DNA from: Geminicoccaceae bacterium
Lineage (GTDB): Bacteria; Pseudomonadota; Alphaproteobacteria; Geminicoccales; Geminicoccaceae
Assembly: GCA_028285265.1 (NCBI GenBank)
Contig: JANQPX010000049.1
Coordinates: forward strand, 124,001-188,000
Direction: 5' to 3'
DNA: 64,000 bases
A program made the translations under genes and the position numbers. Below the pieces are notes generated by a model, which saw only the letters and a list, made by a program, of their open reading frames with translations, did not search any database and was not told the DNA's origin. This document shows, in pieces, positions 26,606 through 34,496 of this stretch (the first letter of the stretch is position 1; every line of letters begins with the position of its first letter).

Positions 26606-26914
26606 ATGGCGAAACCTGCAAGTGGCCAGATGGCGCTCGGCATGATCGAAACGCGCGGCCTGATCGCATCGATCGAAGCAGCTGATGCGATGGCGAAAGC
26701 GGCGAGTGTCACCATTCTCGGTCAGAGTAAGACGGGTGGCGGCCTGGTTGCGACGTTGGTCCGCGGCGAGGTTGGGGCGGTGAAAGCGGCGACAGATGCC
26801 GGCTCAGTCGCGGCCAACAAGGTTGGCGAGGTCGTCGCTGTGCATGTCATCCCGAGACCCCATGATGATCTCGAGCCGATCATTTCTGCGGCGAGCGGCT
26901 CGGTGACGGACTGA
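26606..26914 (+). CDS. BMC-H hexameric microcompartment shell protein
   Basis: A 102-residue single BMC-domain protein (PduA/EutM/CcmK family) that tiles the shell facets. Motifs: ALGMIETRGLIASIEAADAMAKAASVTILG, then KTGGGLVATLVRGEVGAVKAATDAGSVAA and EVVAVHVIPRPHDDLEPII. The residues between the second strand and helix (SKTGGG) would line the pore. It is preceded by no strong ribosome site but overlaps the operon tightly. Only one BMC-H gene is visible in the window, so facets would be made of this protein and the BMC-T protein. Confidence 0.95.
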   Translation: MAKPASGQMALGMIETRGLIASIEAADAMAKAASVTILGQSKTGGGLVATLVRGEVGAVKAATDAGSVAANKVGEVVAVHVIPRPHDDLEPIISAASGSVTD

Positions 26915-26942
26915 CGGCGAACCCAAACGGAAGCATCAGCTG

Positions 26943-28151
26943 ATGACCGTCGGTCACTTCGAGGCGTTCGCGGAAGCCATCGCCGCCAGGCAGACCCAGC
27001 CTGCACCTGTGACGTTGCCCACTTATCAACGCGTGACGGTGCTCGGTGGTGGGATTGAGGCCCGGATGCTGGCCGCGCTCTGCCTCGCCGCCGATGTCGA
27101 GGTGACACTATTTTCTGCCTATGGTGGCGAGATGGATGCGCTAAGAGGCGCCGGCGGCATAACGATCCGAGATGCCGGACCGCTCGGAACCTATCAGATC
27201 GATAGAGACGACGCACCATCGATCAAGACGACCATGGAGCTGGATCGCGCGGTCGCCGGTGCAGAGGTCATTTTTCTCACGGGCCCGGTCCACAAACAGC
27301 GCACCTATGCGATGGTTCTTGCCGATCACCTTCGAGACGGTCAGGTGCTGGTGATGGCATCGGCGCGCACGTTCGCAGCCCTTGAAGCCTGCTGGCTGCT
27401 GAGGGTCGGTGGTTGCAAGGCCGACATCACCCTCGTTGAGGTTATGGGCCTTCCATTTTGGTGCCGTGCTGAAGGTGCCCGGCTGCACCTATCAACGGTG
27501 ACCGACATTTGGGCCGCAACATTGCCGATGGGACGACCGGAGGTGCTCGAGGGACTGAAACCTTTCTTACCGAATCTTAAGCCCACGAAGAGCACGCTGC
27601 CCGCGAGCTTCGCGGATGGCAGTGGTGTGGTCGAGGTGCCGGCTTTGCTACTCGGTGGGCCCTTGGTTGGTGACGGCCGTCCGGGCGTGCCGATGGGGGG
27701 TGTACCGCTTCAAGACAATGAGTCGTTTCGGAATCTGATTGGCGACAAGCACCGAACCGTCATCCGCGCGTTGGCTGCCGAACGGGCGGAGGTCGCCGGC
27801 GCTTTTGGGATTCGCGATCTGCCGACGGCGGATGCCTGGATTGACCAATATGCCGGTACATCGAAGGGAGAAGGCAGCCGCCCGATTCCAAGTGCCGTTG
27901 CGGCTGCCTCGTTATTGCGTGATGCTGTTGTCGGCTCTTTGGTGCCGCTGATGTCGGCGGCAACGATGGTCGGGAAGACGGTTCCGACAACAGACGCGAT
28001 GATCACCATGGCCTCCTCTATTCTGGATGCTGACATTGCGAGTGCGGGTCGCAGGCTTGAGACAATCGGGATTGGCGCTGGCGATGTTGATGACATCCGG
28101 CGCCGTATGGATACCATCATGACAGCGTCCAAAGCATTGGACTTGCCCTGA
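26943..28151 (+). CDS. Octopine/opine dehydrogenase-like NAD(P) enzyme in the BMC operon
   Basis: A 402-residue enzyme. A Rossmann domain starts at about residue 30 (RVTVLGGGIEARMLAALCLAADVEVTLFS); the C-terminal helical domain (LVPLMSAATMVGKTVPTTDAMITMASSILDADI, then AGRRLETIGI) matches NAD/NADP octopine/nopaline dehydrogenases. These enzymes form or cleave secondary amines (N-carboxyalkyl amino acids). The first 18 residues form an amphipathic helix (HFEAFAEAIAARQTQ) followed by a Pro-containing linker, the design of a microcompartment encapsulation peptide. It lies between shell and aldehyde dehydrogenase genes. I infer it oxidises an N-substituted amino acid or recycles NAD(P)H inside the shell. 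Confidence 0.8.
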   Translation: MTVGHFEAFAEAIAARQTQPAPVTLPTYQRVTVLGGGIEARMLAALCLAADVEVTLFSAYGGEMDALRGAGGITIRDAGPLGTYQIDRDDAPSIKTTMELDRAVAGAEVIFLTGPVHKQRTYAMVLADHLRDGQVLVMASARTFAALEACWLLRVGGCKADITLVEVMGLPFWCRAEGARLHLSTVTDIWAATLPMGRPEVLEGLKPFLPNLKPTKSTLPASFADGSGVVEVPALLLGGPLVGDGRPGVPMGGVPLQDNESFRNLIGDKHRTVIRALAAERAEVAGAFGIRDLPTADAWIDQYAGTSKGEGSRPIPSAVAAASLLRDAVVGSLVPLMSAATMVGKTVPTTDAMITMASSILDADIASAGRRLETIGIGAGDVDDIRRRMDTIMTASKALDLP

Positions 28152-29530
28152 TGGATCGGGATCTCGCGTCCATTGCTGCTGCCAGACGCGCCGCCGAGAC
28201 GGCGTTTCGTGCCTATCAAACATTTCTGGATGTGGACCCTGGCGTGATTGACCAGATGGTTGATGCCATGGCGCGCGCCATCGAACCGGAGGCCAAGCGT
28301 CTCGGTAGTCTCGCGGTCGAGGAAACCGGTTACGGTAATGTTGAGGACAAGCGGGTCAAAAACCTCTTCAACGCGCTTTCGGTTGCAGACTATCTTCGGG
28401 ACGTCACCACGCTTGGCCTGCTTTGGCAGGACGACAAGACGAAGATCGCAGCGATCGGAGAACCGATGGGGGTTGTTGCCGCCCTGATCCCGGTGACCAA
28501 TCCGACCTCGACCATCATTTATAAAGTGCTATCCGCGGTGAAAGCCGGAAATGCGATCGTCTGCGCGCCCCATCCGCGCGGTGTTCGTTCTGGCGTGGAG
28601 ACGACCAAGATCTTAGCTGAGACTGCTGAGCAGCTAGGCGCGCCCAAGGGCCTCATTCAGTGCCTCGATCAGGTGACGATTGAAGGGACGGCCGAGCTGA
28701 TGCGTCACCGGCGCACCTCGGTCGTGATGGCTACCGGCGGGCCAGGGATGGTGCGCGCGGCGTATTCCTCGGGAAAGCCAACGCTTGCTGTCGGTGCTGG
28801 CAACGTGCCGTGTTACGTGCATCATTCGATGGCCGCCAAGTTGGATGAGGTCGCAGAACAAATCGTCACCTCCAAAGCCTTCGATTACGGCACGGCATGC
28901 GTCGCCGAGCAGTCGGTGATTGCCGATCGTTCCATCGCCCGCGACCTTCGGCATGAGCTTCGCCTTGCCGGCGCCTACTTCTGTACATCGGCCGAGGCGG
29001 AACGGCTGGCCAGCGTCATTTTCTCGGATCGAGGGACGATCAATCCCGATCGTGTTGGACAATCGCCATCCGTGTTAGCCGAAGCTGCCGGTTTCGCGGT
29101 GACACCGAAGACTCGTTGCCTCATTGCTGACCAAACGGAGATCGGAGCCCATACCCCGCTTTCTGCGGAGAAGCTGAACCCGGTGCTGGCGTTTTACGAG
29201 GCGCGAGATGAGAGCGAAGGCATCGAGCTTTCGATGCAAGTTGCCAAATTTGGTGGTTGGGGGCACACGGCGGTGATCCACAGTGACGACCCAAAAGTCG
29301 TTGCCAGGTATAGCCGCATCCCCACCGGCCGTGTGTTGGTCAACACGCCGGCGATCATGGGAGGGATGGGGTATTCGACGGATCTCGAGCCGAGCTTCAT
29401 GCTTGGCACGGGCACGTGGTCCGGTTCGATAACATCGGACAATGTCACCGCCCTTCATCTGATCAACATTAAGCGCGTTGCTTACGAAAACCGCCCTTGG
29501 CGCGACATTTATGACGAGTACGGCCAGTGA
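28151..29530 (+). CDS. CoA-acylating aldehyde dehydrogenase of microcompartment (PduP/EutE-like)
   Basis: A 459-residue aldehyde dehydrogenase of the acylating class. Seen: PMGVVAALIPVTNPTSTIIYKVLSAVKAGNAIVCAPHP, TGGPGMVRAAYSSGKPTLAVGAGNVP, catalytic Cys250 in FDYGTACVAEQ and GGMGYSTDLEPSFMLGTGTW. This is the pattern of PduP/EutE, AdhE N-terminal domains and sulfoacetaldehyde dehydrogenase, which turn an aldehyde, NAD+ and CoA into acyl-CoA. It is the signature enzyme of metabolosomes and implies the cargo reaction produces a toxic aldehyde. No separate targeting helix is obvious, although residues 5-25 are a helix with hydrophobic spacing. It starts in the last base of the preceding stop codon. 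Confidence 0.92.
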   Translation: MDRDLASIAAARRAAETAFRAYQTFLDVDPGVIDQMVDAMARAIEPEAKRLGSLAVEETGYGNVEDKRVKNLFNALSVADYLRDVTTLGLLWQDDKTKIAAIGEPMGVVAALIPVTNPTSTIIYKVLSAVKAGNAIVCAPHPRGVRSGVETTKILAETAEQLGAPKGLIQCLDQVTIEGTAELMRHRRTSVVMATGGPGMVRAAYSSGKPTLAVGAGNVPCYVHHSMAAKLDEVAEQIVTSKAFDYGTACVAEQSVIADRSIARDLRHELRLAGAYFCTSAEAERLASVIFSDRGTINPDRVGQSPSVLAEAAGFAVTPKTRCLIADQTEIGAHTPLSAEKLNPVLAFYEARDESEGIELSMQVAKFGGWGHTAVIHSDDPKVVARYSRIPTGRVLVNTPAIMGGMGYSTDLEPSFMLGTGTWSGSITSDNVTALHLINIKRVAYENRPWRDIYDEYGQ

Positions 29531-29680
29531 GAGGCTTGGACATTTTGGGTGCGTGTCAGCAGCTCAAAAAGTATGTCTACGATCGCGGAGGCTTTGGCCC
29601 TACAGGAACAGTGCGTTCGAAGCTGCAACGGCGAACCTGCATAGATCTGATCGTGCTAACAAGGGGATCGGGCCCTAGCG

Positions 29681-30307
29681 ATGACTGAAACCACCACCAT
29701 CCGAGCGTTGATGCAGATCGACAATCTGCAGCCAAAGTTCGCGGCTTATAACGGCGCGACCGTCCAGGGCTCGATTCCGCTTGCGGGCGACACGGTTCTG
29801 ATCGGCGAGCTTGCCCCCGGCAATGGTGTTTTTTCCCTCATCGACAGGGCACTGAAGGCAAGTTCCGTCGAGGCGACCTCGCAGATCGTCGAACGAGAGT
29901 TCGGGTTCTTCATTCTTCGATCACCGAGTAACGCCGAGGTGAGCGCGGCGCGGGATGCGATTTTAGATGAACTCGGTGCCGCCATGTCCGATCGTGTGAA
30001 GCCGAGTATTGCGTCGACTCAGATCATTACCTCGGTCGAACCCCACCAGGCGCAGTTATTGAACAAATGGCGTAGTGGTGCCCTTCTGGTTCCAGGCCAG
30101 ACGCTTGGAATCCTTGAATGTGCGCCTGCCGCCTATGTCTCGATAGCGGCGAACGAAGCAGAGAAATCGGCGGAGATCGACATTGTCGAAGTGCGTGCCG
30201 TCGGCCGCTTCGGCCGCCTCTTCATTTCCGGCAGCGAGAACTCCGTGACGGCGGCGATGGAGGGGGCCATCAGCGCGATCGAGGCCCTGGACGGCGTACC
30301 GGCCTGA
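29681..30307 (+). CDS. BMC-T trimeric (double BMC domain) shell protein
   Basis: A 208-residue protein with two BMC domains in tandem, roughly residues 5-95 and 105-205: LMQIDNLQPKFAAYNGATVQGSIPLAGDTVLIGEL and LLVPGQTLGILECAPAAYVSIAANEAEKSAEIDIVEVRAVGRFGRLFISG. Such proteins form pseudohexameric trimers, often with gated or larger pores for cofactors. The 150 bp between the aldehyde dehydrogenase and ATG 29681 contain no gene; AAGGGG lies 14 bases upstream of the start, which is long. Its stop overlaps the next start. Confidence 0.9.
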   Translation: MTETTTIRALMQIDNLQPKFAAYNGATVQGSIPLAGDTVLIGELAPGNGVFSLIDRALKASSVEATSQIVEREFGFFILRSPSNAEVSAARDAILDELGAAMSDRVKPSIASTQIITSVEPHQAQLLNKWRSGALLVPGQTLGILECAPAAYVSIAANEAEKSAEIDIVEVRAVGRFGRLFISGSENSVTAAMEGAISAIEALDGVPA

Positions 30308-31500
30308 TGGCAACGCGACGCGTCATCGGTGCCGAGCATATTGAAGCAGCGCGCAGGCGAGGTCGGCTGACCCTCGAAATTCTGCCCGATGACATCCTGA
30401 CCCCCCTTGCCGAAGAAACCGCGGCACGCCTCGGCCTGGCCCTAGTCCAGGGTCCGATTGAGCGAGCCGCTGTTGCACGCAGCGACGGCGCCACTTCCCT
30501 TCGCCGAGCCTTGCACCGGCGTTCGCCGAAGTGGGTCGCTCCCAAACCCGTGCCACCGCGTGAAGCGCGTAAGCTCGGCAAGCTCGCCCTGGTGGGTTCA
30601 GGCGGTGTCGGCGCGACGATTGGGCTTCTTGCTGCACAAGCGGGGCTCGCGCGTGACATCGCGTTAATCGACATTACGCCCGGCCTCGCCGAAGCGATCG
30701 CGCTCGATCTCAGTCATGCCAGTGGGATCTCTCGATCCGAAACCCGGATTCAGGGAAGCACCAGCTTTGATCTGATCAAGCAAGCCGATGTGGTCGTGGT
30801 CACTGCCGGTCGGCCTCGTACCCCTGGCATGACGCGCACTGATCTCATGGCAGCCAACCGACGGGTTATCCGTAATGTGGCTGAGGCGATCAAAACAGTA
30901 GCACCTTTGAGCATTGTCATCGTGGTTACCAATCCGCTCGACGAGATGACCGCTGAGATGCTTCAAGCGACCGGCTTCCCACGCGAGCGCATCCTTGGCA
31001 TGGCCGGTACGCTCGATAGCAGCCGGTTTCGTCAGGCTCTCGCCAAGGCTGCCGGCGTTACGGCCGCAGATGTCGAGGCGATCTGCCTGGGCGCACATGG
31101 GGACGAGATGGTGCCGATCATATCTCGTGCTCTCATTAAGGGCCGCCCTCTCGATGTCTTCTTATCAAAGGATGCGATCGACGAAGCGAAGAGGGATGCG
31201 GTTGCCGGAGGGGGGCAGGTGGTTGCACTCCGAAAGACCGGCTCGGCGACGCTGGCTCCAGCTTACGCGACGATCGAGCTTATCGACCACATCCGCGGAG
31301 CGCGTGCAGGCGCTGTGCCGGTGTCAGTGATGCTGAAGGGCGAATTCGGCCTTCACGGCGTTGTCCTCGGCGTGCCCTGTGAGCTCGGGAGCCGAGGTCT
31401 AGCCGCCATTGACGAGCTTACGCTCTCCGAGGACGAGCGCACAGCCTTGTCAGGCGCTGCGCAGGCGGTCCGTGCACGACTTGGTGAGTCGGGTTCATGA
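30307..31500 (+). CDS. Malate/lactate dehydrogenase-family enzyme with N-terminal extension
   Basis: A 397-residue protein. The dehydrogenase domain begins at about residue 95 (KLALVGSGGVGATIGLLAAQ) and carries the malate-type signature RTPGMTRTDLMAANRRVI, VTNPLDEMT, and the catalytic His in GAHGDEMVP. Malate dehydrogenases of this type are about 310 residues; here about 90 extra residues precede it. The extension contains VIGAEHIEAARRRGRLTLEILPDDILTPLAEE, similar to short domains found at the start of other microcompartment proteins. It probably recycles NADH to NAD+ for the acylating aldehyde dehydrogenase. It starts at ATG 30307, overlapping the BMC-T stop. Confidence 0.88.
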   Translation: MATRRVIGAEHIEAARRRGRLTLEILPDDILTPLAEETAARLGLALVQGPIERAAVARSDGATSLRRALHRRSPKWVAPKPVPPREARKLGKLALVGSGGVGATIGLLAAQAGLARDIALIDITPGLAEAIALDLSHASGISRSETRIQGSTSFDLIKQADVVVVTAGRPRTPGMTRTDLMAANRRVIRNVAEAIKTVAPLSIVIVVTNPLDEMTAEMLQATGFPRERILGMAGTLDSSRFRQALAKAAGVTAADVEAICLGAHGDEMVPIISRALIKGRPLDVFLSKDAIDEAKRDAVAGGGQVVALRKTGSATLAPAYATIELIDHIRGARAGAVPVSVMLKGEFGLHGVVLGVPCELGSRGLAAIDELTLSEDERTALSGAAQAVRARLGESGS

Positions 31501-31913
31501 GCGTCGAGACTTTCAAGTCCGGCGGTCGTTTCGAAGAAACCGGATCCTATGCTCGTGCCAAACGCGTCGGCCCCTTTGTCTACATTGCTGGAACGACGGC
31601 GATCGAGCCTTCGGGCAAGCTGCATGCGCCCCATGACTGCTATGCGCAAAGTCTTTACATTTTTCGTCGGATCGAGGAAGCGCTGGCGGAGGTGGGCGCC
31701 GAAATGCGCCACGTGGTCCGTACACGAGCTTTTCTCACAGACATGAACGCAGGTGGTGCCGGCTACGTGCGTGCTCATGGCGAAGTGTTCAAAGAGATCG
31801 ATCCGGTAACGAGTGGTGTCGAGGCGGGGCTGACCCAGCCGGGGCTGGTGATCGAAATCGAAGCGGATGCCGTGATTACCGATGAGGAAGGTCGGATCGA
31901 CCTTCGCAAGTGA
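31497..31913 (+). CDS. RidA/YjgF/YER057c/UK114-family protein
   Basis: A 138-residue member of the Rid family: ARAKRVGPFVYIAGTTAI, AQSLYIFRRIEEALAEVGAEMRHVVRTRAFLTDM and the C-terminal EIEADAVI with the conserved ligand-binding pattern. Rid proteins hydrolyse enamine/imine intermediates to the carbonyl plus ammonia, which suits a pathway that oxidises amines to aldehydes. It overlaps the malate-dehydrogenase-like gene by ATGA and is the last gene of the microcompartment operon. Substrate specificity cannot be read from the sequence. Confidence 0.88.
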   Translation: MSVETFKSGGRFEETGSYARAKRVGPFVYIAGTTAIEPSGKLHAPHDCYAQSLYIFRRIEEALAEVGAEMRHVVRTRAFLTDMNAGGAGYVRAHGEVFKEIDPVTSGVEAGLTQPGLVIEIEADAVITDEEGRIDLRK

Positions 31914-32022
31914 CCGGATGAGATCATCGCATCTGCAGGGCATGGCAGACTTAAGGTTCCGGGTGGAACGGATTGCTTTTGACCGCCATCAGCGGAATTG
32001 ACCGGTCTGCCGGAGCGTGTAC

Positions 32023-32037
32023 TGTATTCAGAATACA
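32023..32037. promoter_or_regulatory. Putative GntR operator, site C
   Basis: TGTAT-TCAGA-ATACA is a perfect inverted repeat with a 5-bp spacer, 52 bp before the solute-binding protein start. It shares half-sites and spacing with site B and the TGTATTCAG core with site A. Its place suggests that the importer has its own promoter under the same regulator as the microcompartment genes. Confidence 0.7.
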
Positions 32038-32088
32038 AACAAACGCTGTCGGGTTTAAGAGGAACAAAAAAGGGGGGCTTCGACGACC

Positions 32089-33390
32089 ATGACCACCATA
32101 ATGAAAACATCGGCGAGCGTGCTTTTGGCGTCGCTTTTGTTGGCACCCGCAACATTCGCTCAGGAACCCATCAAGGTCGGCTTCATCGGCTCGCTCGCTT
32201 CGGATACGGGGCGGAGCACGCTTCGCGGGGCCCAGATCGCGATCGACGAGTTGAATGAGGCGGGCGGCGTCCTTGGCGGACGCACGATCGAATTGGTGGA
32301 AGCGGACACTGGCGAAGACGTCACCGAAGGTGTCAAGGCTTATGAGTATCTCGCTGAGACCGAGGAGGTCGACTTCATCGTCTCTGGAAGCATCGACGAC
32401 GTTTCGCTTGGTTGGTTGCCGCGTATGGTCGAATACAAGATCCCGACGCTCGACACGTGGACGTCCTATATCGGCATCATCGATAAGCTGGTTGAGGACT
32501 ACGACACCCACAAAATGTACTTCATGAACATCGCCTCCGATGAGGCGCTGGCAACGCTCTATGTCGACTTTGGCAAAGACGTGCTTGCCAAGAAGATGGG
32601 CTGGAAGAATGTCGTGATTCTGCAGGAGGACACAGCATTTGGCGGCGCCATCAACGGCCTTGTCACCCAGCTCCTGGCGCCGGAGGCCGGTATTGAGGTG
32701 GTCGACACCATCGTTTTCGATGTTGCGACCGTCGACTTTGCGCCGATCTTCAGCCGCGCCCAGGACACAGGCGCTGACTTCATTTATCTCATCTCGTCGG
32801 TCAACTCTCAGGTGGTGTCTTCGCAATATGTGAAGCTGCAGGTACCGATGGCGATGACGGGTGTCAATGTAGCGGCTCTCGGCCAGGAATATTGGGAGGA
32901 CACCGGTGGTGCGGGTGGTGGTATTTCGACACTGAGCCCTGTTCCCTCCGTCGGCTTTGCCCTGGACCCGAAGTCAAAGGAATTCGCGGACAAATACATT
33001 GCGCGGTTCGGTGATAGCCGGCCGAAATTCCCACACTTCAATGGCTTCAACGCCTATTGGGGCACGCTGCAAGCCTTCGCGGCAGCCGAGGAAGCCGGTG
33101 GGTTCCAGCCTTTGGATGGCTGGGTCGGCGCGATGCTTGAACAGGACATGGTTCTGGAAATGGACGGTAAGCCCTGGCTTCGATATGCCTTTTGGAAGCC
33201 TGATGAGATCGAAGAACGCACCCAGCGTTCCTACCCGCATAATGCCCGCTTCGACATCACGCCTCCTTATGACGACGGTTCACCTTCCATGGTGGTGATC
33301 CAGTGGTACGAGGACGGCACGGCCGGCGTTGTCTATCCCGAGAAATTTGCCACTGGCGAGTTCCAAGTCCCCTCCTGGGTCCCACAATAG
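32089..33390 (+). CDS. Periplasmic solute-binding protein, branched-chain amino acid/amide type
   Basis: A 433-residue Peripla_BP_6-type receptor. A signal peptide (SASVLLASLLLAPATFAQ, cleavage near residue 25) is followed by EPIKVGFIGSLASDTGRSTLRGAQIAIDELNEAGGVLGGRTIEL, the classic opening of LivJ/UrtA-type proteins. Paralogues bind amino acids, amides, urea or other small polar compounds; the ligand here is presumably the substrate or precursor for the microcompartment. ATG 32089 and ATG 32101 are both possible; a G-rich site lies about 12 bases upstream of the first. An inverted repeat follows the gene. Confidence 0.9.
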   Translation: MTTIMKTSASVLLASLLLAPATFAQEPIKVGFIGSLASDTGRSTLRGAQIAIDELNEAGGVLGGRTIELVEADTGEDVTEGVKAYEYLAETEEVDFIVSGSIDDVSLGWLPRMVEYKIPTLDTWTSYIGIIDKLVEDYDTHKMYFMNIASDEALATLYVDFGKDVLAKKMGWKNVVILQEDTAFGGAINGLVTQLLAPEAGIEVVDTIVFDVATVDFAPIFSRAQDTGADFIYLISSVNSQVVSSQYVKLQVPMAMTGVNVAALGQEYWEDTGGAGGGISTLSPVPSVGFALDPKSKEFADKYIARFGDSRPKFPHFNGFNAYWGTLQAFAAAEEAGGFQPLDGWVGAMLEQDMVLEMDGKPWLRYAFWKPDEIEERTQRSYPHNARFDITPPYDDGSPSMVVIQWYEDGTAGVVYPEKFATGEFQVPSWVPQ

Positions 33391-33403
33391 TCGTCTCTGG
33401 CAA

Positions 33404-33439
33404 GGAGCATGGCGACGTTATGTGACGGTGCCATGCTCC
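33404..33439 (+). repeat. Intra-operon hairpin after the solute-binding protein gene
   Basis: GGAGCATGGC (33404-33413) and GCCATGCTCC (33430-33439) are perfect 10-bp inverted arms with a 16-base loop, starting 14 bp after the stop codon. No T-run follows, so it is unlikely to be a full terminator. Such hairpins commonly protect the upstream message so that the binding protein is made in excess over the permeases. The gap to the permease at 33644 holds no other feature I recognise. Confidence 0.6.
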
Positions 33440-33643
33440 GCTGACGACGTGACGACCTCGAATGCCAGCCTCGATCTCGATGTTCCTTTGGCGCCGCCTT
33501 GCGATGAAGGCAGGGCATCTCCATGCTCGTGATTTCAGGAGTTCAGCTGTGGACATGATGAGGCTCGAAAGCAAGGCCATGCCCACGTGGCTATGGCCAG
33601 GCGCTTGTGATCGCGCATGGCCCTTTGCTCGAGGCTCTGTGTC

Positions 33644-34495
33644 TTGACGCAGATTCTCATACAGGGGCTGTTGCTAAGCGGATTGTACGCACTCATCGCG
33701 ATTGGCTTTACCCTGATTTTCAGTGTCGGACGGGTGCTCAATCTTGCCTATGGCGCCTATCTCATGATCGGCGCCTACGGCTATTTCTACGTGGTTCAGA
33801 CGCTTAGTTTCCCGAAACCTTTGGGGTTGGTGATCGCCATCATCATCGGGGCGCTGGCGGGTGTCCTGAAGTATCAGCTCTTGGTGAAGCGCCTGAAGGG
33901 CGATCATGTCGCGGTCGAGATATCGACGTTGATTCTGGCTGTGGTCATCCAAGCCGGCATCGTGCTCCTCTTCAATGACAGCGCCAAGATCATGCATCCG
34001 ATCATCCCAGGCGTGTGGCGGGTCGGCGGCGTCGCCGTGACCTACAACATCCTGGCGGCTACGCTGATGAGCTGGGTCATCTTGATCGGACTCTACCTCT
34101 TCGTGCAGCAGACCCACACCGGCCGCGCTATTCGGGCTGTCTCGATGGACGTCAAGGGGGCGGCGATCTCGGGCATCGATACGGATCGGATCAACCTCAC
34201 GACCTGGGCGATATCCGGGGCGCTGGGGGCGATCGCTGGCGTGTTCTTCGCAAGCTATACCCAGCTCAGCCCGTCCATGTGGGTCGGGCCTTTGATCATC
34301 GCGGTCGCCGTCGTGATCGTCGGCGGCATCGGCAGCATCATTGGCAGCCTGATCGTCGCCCATATCATCGGTTTTATGGAGACCATCACGACCTCGCTGA
34401 TTGCCGCCGAGCTTAGGGGTGTGTTCACGATGCTTTTGATCATCATCGTGTTGGTGATCACGCCAAAGGGCCTCTTCGGCCGGGAAGAGCTCTGA
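33644..34495 (+). CDS. Branched-chain amino acid-type ABC permease (LivH-like)
   Basis: A 283-residue permease with about eight membrane segments. TTG 33644 is chosen because GAGG lies nine bases upstream and the protein then begins at the conserved start TQILIQGLLLSGLYALIAIGFTLIFSVGRVLNLAYGAY; ATG 33617 would add nine residues. Other family signs are GRAIRAVSMDVKGAAISGIDTDRI (contact loop) and VGGIGSIIGSLIVAHIIGFME. It forms the channel with the next permease and receives ligand from the binding protein encoded upstream. Confidence 0.9.
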   Translation: MTQILIQGLLLSGLYALIAIGFTLIFSVGRVLNLAYGAYLMIGAYGYFYVVQTLSFPKPLGLVIAIIIGALAGVLKYQLLVKRLKGDHVAVEISTLILAVVIQAGIVLLFNDSAKIMHPIIPGVWRVGGVAVTYNILAATLMSWVILIGLYLFVQQTHTGRAIRAVSMDVKGAAISGIDTDRINLTTWAISGALGAIAGVFFASYTQLSPSMWVGPLIIAVAVVIVGGIGSIIGSLIVAHIIGFMETITTSLIAAELRGVFTMLLIIIVLVITPKGLFGREEL

Positions 34496-34496
34496 C

